From: Leishmania mexicana MHOM/GT/2001/U1103
Lineage: Eukaryota > Euglenozoa > Kinetoplastea > Trypanosomatida > Trypanosomatidae
Length of the DNA stretch: 64,000 nt
NCBI RefSeq assembly: GCF_000234665.1
Contig: NC_018337.1
Coordinates: 345,722-409,721 of the forward strand
Direction: 5' to 3'
Position 1 is the stretch's first letter. Each line of letters opens with the position of its first letter. Below are positions 40,903 to 52,108 of the stretch, in pieces. Made by a program: the position numbers and the translations under genes. The notes under the pieces were generated by a model, which worked only from the letters and a program-made list of their open reading frames with translations, was not told the DNA's origin and did no database searches.

Positions 40903-43337
40903 CGTCCACGGGTATCACTGCTGCTTCACGACACGGCGAACAACTCGCTCATGTAGCTCTTTGCCTCTGGTGCTCCTGTGCACTCCGCACTCATGTACAC
41001 CCAGCCTCCGTTCTTGTGTGCACCCCTCCTCCCAGGGGAGAGGGGGCGCCGATTCTGTTGCCAGCATGTTGGCGGACGGCGCCTTTCACACGCACCTTTC
41101 GCTTCTTGTGTGGACATGCGCTTTGCTATTATTATTATTTCCCTGTCGTTCGATCTTTCCCCCTCCCTCCCTGTACCATTTTCTTTTCAGTGTTCCTGCT
41201 CTCTTCCAGCCATGTCGACAGTCGAGTGTAAACGTGTGCGTGTGCGTGTGTGAGTCTACGCATGTACTGTGCTTTGCTGTGCGGCGTCGGCGCCTCTCAT
41301 GCGCCCTTTCTCATGCCTTCCCTGCGTCGCCGTCTCCGTGGTGGGGGAAGAAGGACATACGGAGAAATAGAGTGCGAAAAAAAGGGGAGAGAGGGGGACA
41401 ACAAGGATGCGAGCGGCTCGGCGCACTCCCCGGCACCTACGCACTCGCTTCACAATGTTTGCTACCTTTTGCTTTGAACTTTTCGTTTCGTTTTTTTTTT
41501 GCCTTTTCTTTGCTCGGCTTCATAGATCGTTTTTGGGCGCACAGAGGATGTCTCTCCTCGTGTCCCTCCACCGACTCCCCCCTCCCCCTCTCTCTTGCGC
41601 TTGGTGCTTTTCATTTCTTCTAGGACCTTTGTGACAAGAACAGAGGAGGGGGAGCGCACCTCTCCGTGCGTGGCTGTGTCACAGGGCCCACAGTACATCT
41701 CCCCCACCCCACTCTCTGTGTGTGTGTGTGTGGAGGAGCCGAGCCCCCCCCCCCCCCCCCCGATGCTCGCCAAATGCCGACCCGCTTCTGGTGGGGACAG
41801 GGCCCAGCACCCACGACGTGGGGAGGCGAGTGCGCTGCAGCGGCACTGACGTCGGCAGTGAGGTCGTGGACGGCGGTGCGTCGGAGCGACCCGCGCCGCT
41901 GAACACGTCGGCGCCATGCGCATGATGGGCGAGGTGCCAGCGTGAGTGGAGGGCGTCGCACCCGACCCTCACCCACTGCCCGCTGGTGTGTGTGTGTGGG
42001 GCCTGGGGCACCGCGCGAGGGTGTGCACGTGGTGGTGGCCTGCATGATGGGTGCGGCTGTGAGGCGACCTGCGATGCCGGGGCGGTGCTGAGGTGACTGG
42101 GTGTGCGCATTGCTGTAGGGCATGTGTCTATGGCTGCGTTGCACCACGCGAGGTGGGGCTGTGGCGGGAGGGGGGCCGGGGAGGGCTAGAGTGGGACCTG
42201 GACTCTCGTTGTGTGGCAGGGACGATGGGCTCACGTTGGGGCAAGAGAAATCTTCTGGTGTGCTTGTGTGCCTGTGGTACTGTCTGTGTGTCTTTATATC
42301 AGTCTCCTTGGAGGGATGACGTCCGTCGATGCTGTTGCGTTTTCGTCCCTTCCACGTTACTCTATCCTATTTTTCTTTTTTTTTGCTCGTTGAGGCTCTC
42401 GTTGCCCCCGCTTCCTCAGAGCGGGCTACACAGATGACCGGCCAACAACGCTTCATGACCATCGAACATCGAGTCTGCAGCAAATAAAAAGATGCGCGCC
42501 GTGCAACATGCCTGTATATGTATATGTGTGTGTATGTGTGTATGTGTGTGTGCCTTTCTGTCTGTTCTCCTCTCAAAGCTCGCAGTCCATCGAATCTCGC
42601 GCTTGCGTCGCTCCGTCGTCTTCTCTCCCCCCATCCATGCACTGCCGCCTCTCTCTCTCTGGCTATCGACAGACCCGTTGAGGAGGGGAACGTGTAGTTG
42701 AGCAAGCAGCTAGAGGGGAGGGAGGAGGGGGGCAGGTGATATCTCGCGAGGCAGAGCGAGCCGTCTACATCTTGTCGCGTATCGTTCTCCGGGGTGTGCC
42801 GCTAGACTTTCTTGATGGCAAAGCCCCGCGACGCCTGCCATGGGAACGTAATGAGCGCTTTCCTTTCTTGTGCTTTGCTATCCCTCCCGGTGGACTCAAC
42901 CATCTTCCTGCTGCTGCTGCTGCTTCTCTCACTTTCTCTGTGACCTGCTCTTTTAATAGGCTCACCGATATGATACATCACAGCGTGCATATGTGCATGT
43001 GCAAGTAGACCTGTGTGCGGTGAACCCGAGGCGTTGCAACCACGACTCCTTTGAACTTCTCGGAAAGAGTGTGGGGAGGGGGCTCAGGAGAGGGCCGACG
43101 GTGAGTGCCACCACTGCGGCTCTCACATATACGGCTGCACAACCGCCTCTTCGTCCCTGCGTGTACGTTTTTGGTTTCCTCCTGGGGGGGGGTCCCGCTC
43201 AAACTGCGAGGTCAGAGAAAGTTTTTGTGTGATAAGCCGCCTTCAAATTGGGTGCGAGGCAGGGGACAGGAGAGTCGGCGCACCCGCTTTCTCTCTGCCT
43301 GTTTCCGCCCCTCCCCCTGTAGAGACTTTCTTCAGCA
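40903..43337. other. intergenic region with SIDER-like element (about 2.4 kb)
   Basis: No gene seen. It contains a full-length family A element (41657-42250), a TATG/GT repeat near 42513-42552, a CTG run near 42909-42924, and CT-rich DNA with AGs at 43321-43322 and 43334-43335 just before the next start. Confidence 0.6.
41657..42250 (+). mobile_element. SIDER-like degenerate retroposon, family A, full-length copy 2
   Basis: About 594 bp, closely matching 47-633 from CACCTCTCC to the GACGATGG...CTCACG end. It has an 18-C run (41744-41761; 17 in copy 1) and ends GGGGCAAGAGAAA. It lies in sense orientation in the presumed 3' UTR of the Wee1-like kinase. Confidence 0.7.
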
Positions 43338-46043
43338 ATGCTCGACTCGCTACCGGCGTTGTATTCCAGCCAGGCGCCAGTTTCTGCTGCTTCCGAGGCC
43401 GAGGCGGGGGAGGCGATGGAATCAACGCCCGCCCGCCGGGCGATGTCATTCTATCCAGTGCTCATTGAGGTTGCCGGGAGCATGGACGACGCCATTGTGC
43501 GCGATGTGACACAGCGCCTGCGTCGTTACCGAAACCGCTATCAGCCGCTGCTGCGGTGCATGTTCACATTGGTCGCCACCACCGTTCCAGAGACGCGGCT
43601 GTTTGGCGACGACAGTGCCGCTGCCTTGGGGGCTCAGTCCCGCCCAACCACCGCAGCGGGGGGTCAGCTGTTCACTGCGCCTAAGCACGCAGTTACCGTC
43701 AACAAGACCCACCCGCTCGTGTCGCGCTTCTATCCATGTCAGCACGTATGCGCGCAACAGAAGAGTTGCAGTGACTATACCACTGCTGTAGAGCCGGCCG
43801 CGCTGCCCGGCGCGTCCTCTGGCGCCCTCCAGCCGTGCTGGATAGACGACCCAGCGACGGCGGCGCTCTCTGGTGTCACCACCGCTGCCGACTGTCATGA
43901 TCGTTCCGTTCGGAGGCTGGAGGACTTCATGGCGTATCATTTTCTGCCGCTCGCCATGACGCACAACTCCTCCCCACCGAAGGCGGTCTCTGCATCGGCC
44001 AAAACGTTCGTATTGCGACACTACGTGAACGAAGCGAGCCGCACGTCTTCGTTCCTGCTTGCGGATCCCTTCTACACCTCTGCCAGTGTCCCTGCAGACA
44101 CCGTCGCAGGAGCGGCCATCATCGACCCGCGGGCTGAGCAGCTAGAGGCTTATGCCGCGGACCTGAGTCGTATTGGTGTCACCCTCAGCTGTATCGTTTT
44201 CACGCACTGCTACGTCGACGGTGCCTCGGGGCTGTCCGAACTCGTTGAAAGCTTCCCGGCTGCCCGCGTTGTCTCCGGAATCCCTCTCGCGCCTGCCGGC
44301 ACCACAGAGGACGTGCAGCTGAGCCCTCGCCTACGACTCCGAACCGTGCGGGTGCCAGCCTTCTCACCAGAGTGTCTGCTAGCAGAGATTTACTTTTCTG
44401 AAGTTCTCAAGGGTCTGTGCACGGGCGTTCTGTGGAGCACCGATGCTGGACCTCGCTGTGACCTACTGCACTGGTCTGCTTTTCCCCGCGAGACGGGACA
44501 CGGACCTGCGCCGGCTTCCTCCTCCATCAACGGCGGCGGTGGTGACCGCGACGCTGCCCTGGTGCACACTCACGAGATGCTCAAGAAGTACTTGTTCGAG
44601 ACCTACTTTTCGCCGCTCTGCGCAAGTGTTAACGGGCCGAGTCGGCCAAGCGGGAGACCGGCCAAGTCGGCCCGCACCGACGAGGCTGTTGAGCACCAGG
44701 AGGAAAAGTTGGAGGAGACGACGCCTGAAAGCAACGCTCTGGAGCAAGTTGTTCTGCTCCCCACACACGGTGGGTACAACAACGTGACGGGCCAGCTGGA
44801 TCTCTACTGGGCGGCGTATCTCGGCGACCTGGCTCGCATGAAGCACTCTCGCGCCGTTATGGACGCGCTTGCCACGACAGCAGAGGCGTTCGCCAGGTAC
44901 AACAGGCGCTTACCACCGCTGCCGCACCCACCGTCCTTCGATGCCACTCGTGTGGTGCATCTTCGTCAACTACTTGCGCTACTAAAGCCTGAGCAGCAGG
45001 CAGCATGCTTGGCGCAGCTTCCTGCCGACATGCAGCACGCGCTGCGGTACTCCTTCGACCCTTCAGCCGCGCACGGCGCACTCGGTGACCCGTCGAATGT
45101 GTCTCGCCGGCAGTTTGCTTCCTTTTCCTCGTACGCGAACCTCGTCGACGTGCGCGATGCCAACGACTATCACGCGCTGCACCTCTGCGGCGCTGTCAAC
45201 GTACCCATGAGCTTCCCGGGTGTGGCCTATGGTGCCCGGAGAGCGGAGTTGTGGCTTCAATGCGTAATCGTCCCCTTTCAGCCTATTGTGGCCCTCTGTG
45301 CAACCGAGGAGCAGCGTGCCGAGGTGTTGCGACGCCTCTCAGCGCTGTCTCCAGAGAGTCGCGTGCATGTGTTCACGCGGACCGACCTTTCAGACACGTT
45401 GGAGTTTTCGGCGGTGCACTCGACGCGAGGGGGACCGGTAACTACAACAAAGCTGTCGTGGCGTGAAGTGTCGTGCGACGTGCCCGCAAGTGTGACTTCC
45501 GACGTGACCCTTCCTCGCAACCTGCGTTGGATCCAACGCGACGACGCGCTCGCTAACTTGACATCGTACGAAGACCTAACAGCAGCGGAACCCACCGATA
45601 CGCGCGTCGTGCTCGACGTGCGCACGCCGTACGAGTTTAAAAACGGCTCACACCAGCACAGTGTGCACGTGGAGCTGGCTCAGCTATGCGCCATGGCGGT
45701 CGAAGACGCCGTCGAGGCATCGAGGCCGCTATCGCAGTGGCACTGCGGTAGCTCACCGAGGCTGGCGGACGCGTATATGAAGACCATACACACAGCGGCG
45801 CTCATGGCGCGCCTCCCTGTCGTGCGGCAGGAAGCGTCTCTCTCCGACGTTGTCATCTACTGTGCTGGTGGGTATCGCTCATTAATCGCGTCGTCGCTGC
45901 TTCAGCGCGCCATAGAAGCTTCGGCCACCCCTGCGTGGCGCACGCTGCACATCTTCAACGTCTCGGGTGGTGCCTTTCAAATCATGACGCAGCGGCCGGA
46001 CCTGTGGCAGGTCAAGGACCGCTCCGTTGTTTGTATTAGCTGA
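43338..46043 (+). CDS. metallo-beta-lactamase-like / double rhodanese fusion protein
   Basis: 901 aa. Residues about 220-490 resemble the persulfide dioxygenase (ETHE1) lactamase fold: 'FVLRHYVNEASRTSSFLLAD', 'AAIIDPRAEQLEAYAADL', 'IVFTHCYVDGASGLSEL' and, after an insertion, 'LLPTHGGYNN'. The metal motif THxHxDH reads T289-H-C-Y-V-D-G295, so two of its three His are lost, and the later GHTPG site reads AFSPE. A first rhodanese-like domain starts at LVDVR (602-606) with no evident active-site loop. A second starts at VVLDVRTPYEF (757) with catalytic Cys842 in YCAGGYRS. The order matches bacterial CstB-type proteins of sulfane-sulfur metabolism. Residues 1-220 are unrecognised. Predicted: sulfurtransferase active, dioxygenase lost. 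Confidence 0.82.
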   Translation: MLDSLPALYSSQAPVSAASEAEAGEAMESTPARRAMSFYPVLIEVAGSMDDAIVRDVTQRLRRYRNRYQPLLRCMFTLVATTVPETRLFGDDSAAALGAQSRPTTAAGGQLFTAPKHAVTVNKTHPLVSRFYPCQHVCAQQKSCSDYTTAVEPAALPGASSGALQPCWIDDPATAALSGVTTAADCHDRSVRRLEDFMAYHFLPLAMTHNSSPPKAVSASAKTFVLRHYVNEASRTSSFLLADPFYTSASVPADTVAGAAIIDPRAEQLEAYAADLSRIGVTLSCIVFTHCYVDGASGLSELVESFPAARVVSGIPLAPAGTTEDVQLSPRLRLRTVRVPAFSPECLLAEIYFSEVLKGLCTGVLWSTDAGPRCDLLHWSAFPRETGHGPAPASSSINGGGGDRDAALVHTHEMLKKYLFETYFSPLCASVNGPSRPSGRPAKSARTDEAVEHQEEKLEETTPESNALEQVVLLPTHGGYNNVTGQLDLYWAAYLGDLARMKHSRAVMDALATTAEAFARYNRRLPPLPHPPSFDATRVVHLRQLLALLKPEQQAACLAQLPADMQHALRYSFDPSAAHGALGDPSNVSRRQFASFSSYANLVDVRDANDYHALHLCGAVNVPMSFPGVAYGARRAELWLQCVIVPFQPIVALCATEEQRAEVLRRLSALSPESRVHVFTRTDLSDTLEFSAVHSTRGGPVTTTKLSWREVSCDVPASVTSDVTLPRNLRWIQRDDALANLTSYEDLTAAEPTDTRVVLDVRTPYEFKNGSHQHSVHVELAQLCAMAVEDAVEASRPLSQWHCGSSPRLADAYMKTIHTAALMARLPVVRQEASLSDVVIYCAGGYRSLIASSLLQRAIEASATPAWRTLHIFNVSGGAFQIMTQRPDLWQVKDRSVVCIS

Positions 46044-47981
46044 CCCAGGTAAGGGGACATGACGAAAAAAGAAGAAAGGAAAAGTGACAACCGCCACGAC
46101 GCACGCCCTCCCCTCCCCTATCCAATCCTTTCGGTGTCCCTCCGGAGTCGGACCTGCTCAAGACGCCGCCCTCAGCTTCTTCGCTCACTCTCTCTCTCCA
46201 GTAGTGCGTGCCGCTTGTCAGAAATCGATGCGCATGGCGGAATGCGAAAGAAATAGGGCGAGAGAAGAGAGGGGTCGCAGAGAGGCGCGGCTCGACTGTT
46301 CGAACCGGGGGAGGAGGCGCGAAACGCGCCACCCCTTGAGTTTCTCGATGGAGGAATGGGGCGTGCGTGCGCTCGTGTGCTCGTGTGTGTGTGTGACTTT
46401 ATCCATTTTTGTATGATGCTCTTTGGAATAAACCACCTCCCCAAAAACAACAACGGAAATTGTGCGCCCACCTCGCACGTTCGTTCCCTCGCCCCCCCCT
46501 CCTCCTTTCCCAAACCGACAGCAAGAGATCGAACACAGTGTGTTGTCGGCACCCCCTCCCCCCTCCTCCCCCAACTTCTCGGCCCTTTCCTTTCTACGCC
46601 TTCTCGTTCTCTCGAAACCCTGCGTTCCTCGTGCGCGTACGTGAGCGACTGCTGGGCCTCATCATTCCAAGGAAGAGAGAGAAAGGGGAGCGGAGCAGGA
46701 GGTGAGGGAGGGATGCAGGGAGGGGTGGGGGAAGAGAGTATGCGAAGGATGTGTGCGTATGGGTGCCACCTTTCCGCGGTATCCAAGGGCTGATTTTTTT
46801 TTTCACCGGATTCACACACAGGGACGCTAGGCGCACCTTTATGAGCGTGTCACGTACGCAGGCGCTGAGCCTGCATCGAGACCGCAACCATAGCAAGGCG
46901 TTCGCACCCTTATTCTTTTCTGCTTTCTTTCGTCATTTCTCTCTTCTCGGGTGGTGCCGGTTTCGCCTCCCAACTAGCGTGCTTGTCTGCATGCTTGCAT
47001 GCGCATGCGTATGCGCCTGTGCAGTGTGGTAGGACACTCGTTCAACCGCTTATCACAGCTCTCGCTCAAACCGTTCAATTTCTTCGATAACCTTTAAATG
47101 GTAAGAAAAGGTGTGTGCAGTGCTGGTATCGTATATCATTGCGTTGAAATTTGTGCTTGGTTAGAGGATTCGGATCTGTTTCTCTGTTGCTGTTTACTGC
47201 CCTTTTGGCTCTTAGGTGTGTATTTCTTTCATGCCATCTCTTGCGCGTGAGACATCTCAGGTAAAGAAAAGGGAAAAACCATGTACACACACACAAAGCA
47301 GGCTCGTGTGCTCTCTGCGTTCCACCTGTGAGGGCGGAGAGCAACGTGAGGTGGAGCATCAACTGGCCGCCTACACTGGCGGGGGGAGGGAGGAGGAGGA
47401 GGAAGGTTTCGATGCCGGCGAGCACACCGAGAGCACGGAAGACGGCAACGACTTAATCGTTTGTCGTCCCGTGTGCTTCTGCACGAGAACCCCGCCACGC
47501 TTCCTCGCGGACACCCAGATGAAACGTGTTCTTTCTCTGTCGCGCTTGTTCGCCTTGGTGCCAATCCTCTACACCTTTGCCGAACGACGGCACGTGCTAG
47601 GAAGCAGACACGCCTTTTGTCCTCCGCATCTACTCCTCCTCGCATGCATCCATAGGTGTACTCTTCCTCGCCATCAGTGGAGAGCCGCTTCGTACGCTGA
47701 CCTCCTCTACCTTGCCTTTTGTATTGCAAACCTCACCCCTATTTCTCCCTCCTGCTCAATTTCTCCCGACAACTCTGTATATACTGTGATCGCCACTCCA
47801 TTTTTTCCCTACTAGCGTCCTCGCTTACTGCCCCCATGATGTAACCCATCCCTTGTCCACTGAACGTGCACACACTCCCTTTGCTTATCACCCAGAGCTG
47901 CAGTTTTTCCGCTCTCTTCCTTGCTGGCAACCGCACATATTTCACTCCTCAACGTGCGCCGACATTCAAGTCGAAACATGT
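46044..47981. other. intergenic region between the rhodanese fusion and the amastin repeat
   Basis: No confident gene. Long C/T-rich tracts (about 46460-46600) and a T-run near 46792-46802 occur. A 199-codon frame at 47216-47815 lacks any family motif and is not called. Confidence 0.55.
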
Positions 47982-49083
47982 GCACACAAAGGCATTCGCT
48001 CTGCTATACTGGTGAGACGCAGCGCCGAGATGCATTGCCGGCAGCCGTCTGCGCGCTGTAGGCGGCGCAGGTGGTGCTGCTGCGTCGGCATCGCCTGATG
48101 TGACTTGGTTTTGTGGTTGCTCGGCCGCGTGGAGCGGTGGTGTGCCGCACGTGAGGGTCGCTGTGTCCTCTCGCGCCGTCGTGATGGATGCGTCTTCTGT
48201 TCTCTGGACTTGTGGAGGGGGGATATACGGGCGGTGGTGGTGGCGGCGCGGAGTGGGCCGCGCTGCTGCCCTCCTGCGCACACGCACACAGCGGCCCCTC
48301 GACCCCCCTCCTCCTCTGCACGCGCCGCTCCAACGGCGTCACACAGGTGCACCTACGACAACGCGGAAGGGGGAGAGCGGCGCCGAGAAGCGGCGGACGG
48401 CAGGCCCTGCAGCTGCGGCCCTCGGCGCTCTCGCTCCCTCATCGCTCGGCCTCGCTGTGTGCCGCGCGGTTGCTTGGCTGCCGTGGCCACACGAAGGGGG
48501 CGGGGCCGAGGGCCGAGGGCAGACGTGTGCGCTGGCTGTGTGCGGTGCGAGGCGGGGATGAGCGTGGGAGAGGCGGGCAAGGCTTGCCAGGAGGGTGGCA
48601 GGCAGCGCCCTCCGTCCTCCCCGCTCGGACCGCTTCTGCGGCGCTTCCGTCTCGCCCTCGCTGCCGTTGCGGCGTGTCTCGCGTCCGCCGGCCGCCTCTC
48701 CGCATGTGCTTGCCCTGCGTGCATGCCGGCAAGGGGCGCATGTGCACCCGCTGTGCGCGCCTCGCAGCGCCACGTGCCCGTGTCCTGGCCACTTTCCCCC
48801 GCATTGATCTCTCTGTCTCTCCTCTCTCCTCCCCCGCTTTCACTCCTGCCCACACCCCACATCCCTCCCCCTCTCGCAACACACGCACACGTGAACGACA
48901 CCGTGTGCGTGGGCGTGCAACAGCAACGACAGCAGACATCGCCTTGCCAAGCCTCGACTCACTTCCGCTCTCGCCCCCCCTCTCCCCTCTGCCCACCACC
49001 CGCCCCGCTCCTCGTCAGCTCTGTGGCGCAGTCTCGACCGCCCTACCGGTCTTTCTCCCGTCCACCTCCGCGTTGCCCTTCTC

Positions 49084-49085
49084 AG
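49084..49085 (+). promoter_or_regulatory. probable spliced-leader acceptor AG, amastin 1
   Basis: An AG closing a C/T-rich stretch (…TTGCCCTTCTCAG), 27 nt before the ATG. It is conserved in unit 2 at 53211-53212. Confidence 0.5.
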
Positions 49086-49111
49086 CTGTCCGGCGTTGTG
49101 GACTCGCGAAG

Positions 49112-49708
49112 ATGGCGTACAACATCAACATTCTCATCTACGTCGCCCTCCAGTTCATCGCGTTCGTTTTCGTGCTGGTGGCTACGCCGATCGACATGTT
49201 CCGCGACCCGAACAATAAGACTGCGAACTCGCATTTGTGCCTGACGTTATGGGGTATAAAATGGGGTTGCTCCAACACCTCGTACTATTCCACGTCGGAG
49301 GAGGTGTGGGTCAATTGTTCGGAGCGCCGCGACCGTTTCCGCGCTGCTGAGGGATTGGCTGTGATCTCCATCGTGCTGTACGGCGCGGCGTTCGTCTTGG
49401 GCGCCATTTTGCTGTTCTCCTGCCCTCTCTTCCGGTGGGTGTGCCTGGTTCTCAACATCCTTGGCATGCTCACCGTGGGCATCGTCTGGGTGGCCATGGT
49501 GTTGACCTACTACGTGGATGAGCATATGTATTGCCCGAAGATGGAGCGCTACTTCAGCTATGGAGCCGGCTTCGCGCTCTTCGTGATCGCCTGGTGCCTG
49601 GACATCATCAACATCGTCTTATTGATGATCCGGTGCGATGATCAGAGGGTTGGTGCGAATGAGCATCCGGAGCTGTTGACACGGCCGGGAGGGGAGGAGG
49701 TGAAGTGA
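49112..49708 (+). CDS. amastin surface glycoprotein, tandem copy 1
   Basis: 198 aa. A four-helix membrane protein of the amastin family, expressed mainly in intracellular amastigotes. TM1 is about 6-28, TM2 83-104, TM3 107-133 and TM4 151-173. The first outer loop (31-82) carries the amastin signature C43-LTLWGIKWG-C53 and possible N-glycosylation sites at N35, N55 and N68. The second loop (134-150) is short, and the tail (174-198) is hydrophilic. Size and signature fit delta-type amastins. The frame is open upstream to 48188, but that part is high-GC low-complexity sequence and the ATG at 49112 gives the family N-terminus (MAYNINILIYVALQF). It differs from copy 2 mainly within the two loops. 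Confidence 0.95.
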   Translation: MAYNINILIYVALQFIAFVFVLVATPIDMFRDPNNKTANSHLCLTLWGIKWGCSNTSYYSTSEEVWVNCSERRDRFRAAEGLAVISIVLYGAAFVLGAILLFSCPLFRWVCLVLNILGMLTVGIVWVAMVLTYYVDEHMYCPKMERYFSYGAGFALFVIAWCLDIINIVLLMIRCDDQRVGANEHPELLTRPGGEEVK

Positions 49709-50967
49709 CGGGGGTGGCTGATGGCTGCGCGGGAGAGGGGATGGGGGTAAAGATGCGGACTCCCGTCGCTGCCTCTCGCCGGCTCATCTCTCTCTCGCTG
49801 CCATCTCTCGCGTGTGTGCGCTGCCTCTGGGGTCTCTCTGCCCGCCCTCCATATGCCGGTGCCGTGCATGCGCGTGGCTGCTGGCGTGTCCGCCGCTGAG
49901 CGACACGCAGGATAATGTGCCCGGTGATTTATTCACGGCTTCCTCGCGTGTTCCTCGCCCTTTGCGCGTGCGCGGAGACCTGCGCTGTGTAGTGGGCAAC
50001 GCACGCCTGGCGCCGAAAAGTCCACCCATGTCCCCTCCCCCTCTGAGCCCCTCGCCCTCGCTGCCGTCTCGGAGTCGCCCCCATGACGCTCGCCCGGCGC
50101 ACCGTTGGCGAGGTGAGGGAGCGGAGGAGGGGCGGGTGACCGAGGCGGACACGGTGGGCAAGGGCGGGGAGGGGGGAGAAACGGACGCCCTCGCATGGAG
50201 GACGGGAGGCGCCACGCCGCATCGGCCCCCCTCCACACCCCGCAGTCGCGATGGCGCGTCTTTGTGGTGTCTCTCCCTCGCGCCCCCTTTGGCCCGCGTC
50301 GCTGCCGCTCCCCCGCGCCCCTGGCACACCCGCGACGGGGAGAGACACCACAGCGGCACGAAGACGCACCTCGAGCACAGTCTCCCCCTCCCCTGTATTC
50401 TACACGCGCACACGCGCATGCTGTCGTTGCTTTCGGTTTTCGCTTCATTTAACGCTCGCATGCGTCTTGCGAGTTCTTTCGTTCTCGTGCCTCTCTCCCT
50501 ACACAGAGAAGTGGTGCGTGGACGTGTGTGTGTGCGTGCCCCTCTGCCCTCTGTCCGCTGTGTCTCTGTGCCGCTGCCCTGCTCCTCGCCTTCCCCGCCC
50601 TCCCTGCGCGCGTGCGTGGGGGGACGAGGGCGGCTGATCGAGGAGGCGACGAAGTGGAGAGCAGCCACAGCACGGCAGCGCCGCGGGACACGCGGGGCGT
50701 GTGCAGGAGGAGCGGAGGAGAGGCACGGACACGCACTCTGGCAAGGGGGTAGTGGTGCGGGGGTGCAGGGGAATACGCAGCGGACGAGTTGGTACGGGGG
50801 CGGAGCGGAGGCGAGGCAGCGCTGCTTCTCTGTTCGCGCTGCCTGCGTGTGACTCGAGTCTGTGTGCGTGTGCGCCCCCTGCGCCCCCTGCGGCCCTCGG
50901 CCCCCTCGCCTCTCTTGCGCGGTTCGCTTTGCTTGTTTCATTGCCTTGCCTGTCTATTGATACCGTT

Positions 50968-51449
50968 GAGTTGTCCAGGCTTCCGTGTGGAGATTGCTCA
51001 CACCGTATTACGGCATGCGGCGGGTTGAGGCGACCGAGAGGGAGGGGCATGGCATATGCCGGCAGAGTGCAGGGCCTCAGAGGGCCCTGGGCTGCGGCTG
51101 GCCAACCTCCTCGCTGAGCTCCTGCGGCATGCACCCAGGCCACCCGCCCCTGCTGCCTGCACGCCGCACCACCGCCTCCGCCCTCGAGCAGGGCTCTGAA
51201 GGTGGCCCTGTGGGATCATGGCATGCAGTGCACGCTGGCCCGTGTGGCGCCGATCGCGCAGCACGTGTGCGAGGAAGGGATGAGCGAGGGCAAGATGAGC
51301 CGGTAAGGCGCATGGCCCGATTCAACGGCAGGCAGTGCGTCCTTGGCGACGCAGATGTAGCCGGAGTGCGACAGGTGCGCGTGGGCTGCGGCTGTATGCG
51401 TGCACGTGTCGACACTCGGAGTTGGTGGAGTGGGACGTTGATCACGAAA
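50968..51449 (+). mobile_element. SIDER-like element, family B, copy 2, in amastin 3' flank
   Basis: About 480 bp matching 8788-9274 from GAGTTGTCCAGG to TTGATCACGAAA, about 1.26 kb downstream of the amastin stop. A 3' UTR placement fits the described amastin regulatory element that favours amastigote expression (established for Leishmania amastin; identity with this copy is inferred). Confidence 0.7.
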
Positions 51450-52108
51450 TGCTTTGCTTCCCCTGGTGAGCACGCGGAGCGATAAATAATAAATGCAACG
51501 GCGTGGCGACAGGAGTACATATCATACACATCTATACCTCTCTATATGCACTGGCAAACCATCAAAACGTCACACACTTTGGTTTCCTCTCCGACCGCCG
51601 CCCTCTGCCCTCGCCCGAACGGACAGAGCGCGTGCGCGTGCCTCCTTCTCTTGTGTTTCTTGTTTCCTTGCTTTGTGCTCTTTGTCCTTCATTATTGTCA
51701 CCGTTCTTCGACCGATTCAACCCAACAGCGTCACCGGCGCCACTGCCGCCCCCCCTTCATGGAGAGGGGAGGGGCCGAGGGGCGCCGAGCTCTGTGGTGC
51801 TGCCACACACTAGGGCTGTGCTCTGCGCGTGCGCGTGCGCCCGCACATCTCTCCATGCAGGCATGTCTGTGCGTGCACACACGTGCACGCCCGTGTGCAT
51901 GAATATGTGTACGTGTGTGCGCGTGTGCCTTGTGGCCGCGCAGGTCCTCTTTGCATGGATGCCTCCTGATCTGCCCCCCTCTCTCTCTTCTCTCTGCTGC
52001 ACCCTCGCGCGCGCCTCACGGGCGCCTCTCGGCGAAGCCCGGTGATGGTGGGGAGCAGCCCAGGCGTGCACGCGGGCACCGGCACACGGGAGCCGGGAGC
52101 AGGCATGC
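51450..52108. other. spacer between amastin repeat units
   Basis: No gene seen. Part of it (about 51719-51900) is a diverged relative of 55840-55990, so the spacer itself seems to be an old repeat unit fragment. GTGTGC-rich DNA lies near 51825-51935. Confidence 0.55.

Larger units (their letters stand above)
47982..51363 (+). repeat. amastin tandem repeat unit 1
   Basis: About 3.4 kb repeated at 52109-55484 (offset 4127 before the amastin start, 4121 after its stop). Each unit holds a 1.1-kb upstream region, an amastin gene, about 1.2 kb of 3' flank and a SIDER-like family B element. Outside the coding region I saw only about half a dozen base differences. Unit 1 shares further sequence with the 8788 element beyond the right end of the unit. 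Confidence 0.9.

Noticed and set aside
41744..41761. C18 run as an assembly gap or error
   Set aside because: A C17 run occurs at the same place in the related element at 130-146, so it belongs to the repeat, though exact lengths may be unreliable.
47216..47815. 199-codon frame between the rhodanese fusion and the amastins
   Set aside because: Composition shifts from spacer-like to pyrimidine-encoded, no family motif, and no convincing start context.
49784..50941. 385-codon minus-strand and 346-codon plus-strand frames in the amastin 3' flank, repeated in unit 2
   Set aside because: High-GC overlapping frames on both strands; their conservation follows from the recent unit duplication.
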